The position numbers and the translations under genes are program-made. Positions 5,509 to 5,963 of a stretch of 5,963 nucleotides of DNA are shown one piece after another (positions within the stretch are counted from its first letter, which is position 1; each line of letters opens with the position of its first letter). The notes under the pieces are model-generated. The model was not told the origin of the DNA, made no database searches, and worked only from the letters and a program-made list of their open reading frames with translations. This DNA comes from Allopontixanthobacter sp041741895 (GTDB lineage Bacteria > Pseudomonadota > Alphaproteobacteria > Sphingomonadales > Sphingomonadaceae). Location of the stretch: positions 1 to 5,963 of the forward strand of contig JBGSJO010000108.1 in assembly GCA_041741895.1 (NCBI GenBank). Reading direction: 5' to 3'.

Positions 5509-5963
5509 CAATTAAAGTTCCTGTCGAACCGGAAAGAAGTGACGCGTTTCCACGCCTCGTAATATTCAGGCGGAAGATCGAAGGGCGCGGCGAGTTGAAC
5601 CGCCCGTATAGCACGTTCTGCGTGTAAATCCTTCTGCGGCGCGTTGGAATTCGTCTCACCCGACTGGCTGACCACCCGCGGGCGCCCTGCCAGACTGCCA
5701 TCGGCATTCAGCTCGAACGACAACACAGTCACCAATTTTTCCGCATCGACGCCTTGCGGGGCGCTCCAGTGGGGCCGCAACTGTCTTGCGATGGCCTGGG
5801 CAAGCGATGCCTTGGCGCTTGCCCCGATTTGCGAGGCGGGTAAGCGCGATTCGCTGGTGTTCGTGCTGGCACCAGCCCCAGGCAGGAAATCCGCCCCGAT
5901 ACGGCTGCCACCAGCAGGTTTCGCGGCGGGGATAGCGGCCGGGCGATCAGGGCGGCGTCGCGG
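5508..5963 (-). CDS. tolA: TolA/TonB-like envelope protein, C-terminal fragment
   Basis: The minus-strand frame is open from the window edge to TGA (5510-5508), giving the last 151 residues. The first 50 or so are rich in Ala, Pro, Gly and Arg, consistent with the end of a periplasm-spanning linker. The remainder (from about A-K-A-S-L-A-Q-A-I) reads as a TolA/TonB C-terminal domain. It has a helix ending R-Q-L-R-P-H-W, a strand pair V-T-V-L-S-F-E-L...D-G-S-L-A-G-R-P-R-V-V, a helix with A-E-R-A-I-R-A-V, and a last strand with R-V-T-S-F-R-F. TolA carries inner-membrane proton-motive energy from TolQ-TolR to TolB and Pal. No cysteine is present in the visible part, so there is no disulfide as in enterobacterial TolA domain III. 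Identification leans on the one-base overlap with tolB; sequence conservation in this domain is low. The N-terminal membrane anchor lies outside the window. Confidence 0.85.
   Translation of the reverse strand, partial: PRRRPDRPAAIPAAKPAGGSRIGADFLPGAGASTNTSESRLPASQIGASAKASLAQAIARQLRPHWSAPQGVDAEKLVTVLSFELNADGSLAGRPRVVSQSGETNSNAPQKDLHAERAIRAVQLAAPFDLPPEYYEAWKRVTSFRFDRNFN

Overview
This window looks like an ordinary chromosomal stretch of an alphaproteobacterium. The most likely group is Sphingomonadales, possibly the Erythrobacter/Novosphingobium side; this is inferred from protein style, a GC-rich sequence and strong G/C third-position bias, not from a search. I recognise no mobile element, CRISPR array, rRNA or tRNA. 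Apart from one short hypothetical reading frame, every long coding stretch belongs to a family I recognise. I found no convincing undescribed multi-gene system; the interesting signals are regulatory or concern small or poorly characterised proteins.

Left part (1-2604, + strand): the C-terminal 112 residues of an SLC13/DASS-type anion:sodium symporter are followed by a 133-bp gap with a possible promoter and a foldable leader. Next comes a PLP-dependent trans-sulfuration enzyme of the cystathionine gamma-synthase family (473-1792). Then, behind a perfect FNR/FixK-type box (1830-1843), comes an OmpW-family outer-membrane beta-barrel (1936-2604). The box suggests that the OmpW gene is controlled by oxygen.

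Middle (2605-3546): the OmpW gene converges on a minus-strand gene for a J-domain protein with a cysteine-containing N-terminal region (2661-3194). A strong hairpin at 2633-2669 overlaps the J-protein stop codon and probably ends transcription from one or both sides. The 352-bp gap upstream of the J-protein gene holds a 15-bp perfect palindrome (3295-3309) and a possible small secreted or membrane peptide gene with a TTG start (3364-3531).

Right part (3547-5963, - strand): three consecutive genes of the Tol-Pal envelope machine are read right to left: tolA (C-terminal part, running off the window), tolB and pal. tolA and tolB overlap by one base (TGATG), indicating translational coupling. tolB and pal are separated by 63 bp containing a perfect TATAAT, so pal may also have its own promoter. 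Together the products link the inner membrane (TolA), periplasm (TolB), and outer membrane and peptidoglycan (Pal), and act in outer-membrane constriction and integrity during division. tolQ and tolR would be expected just beyond the right edge. The usual downstream partner cpoB (ybgF) is not next to pal here.
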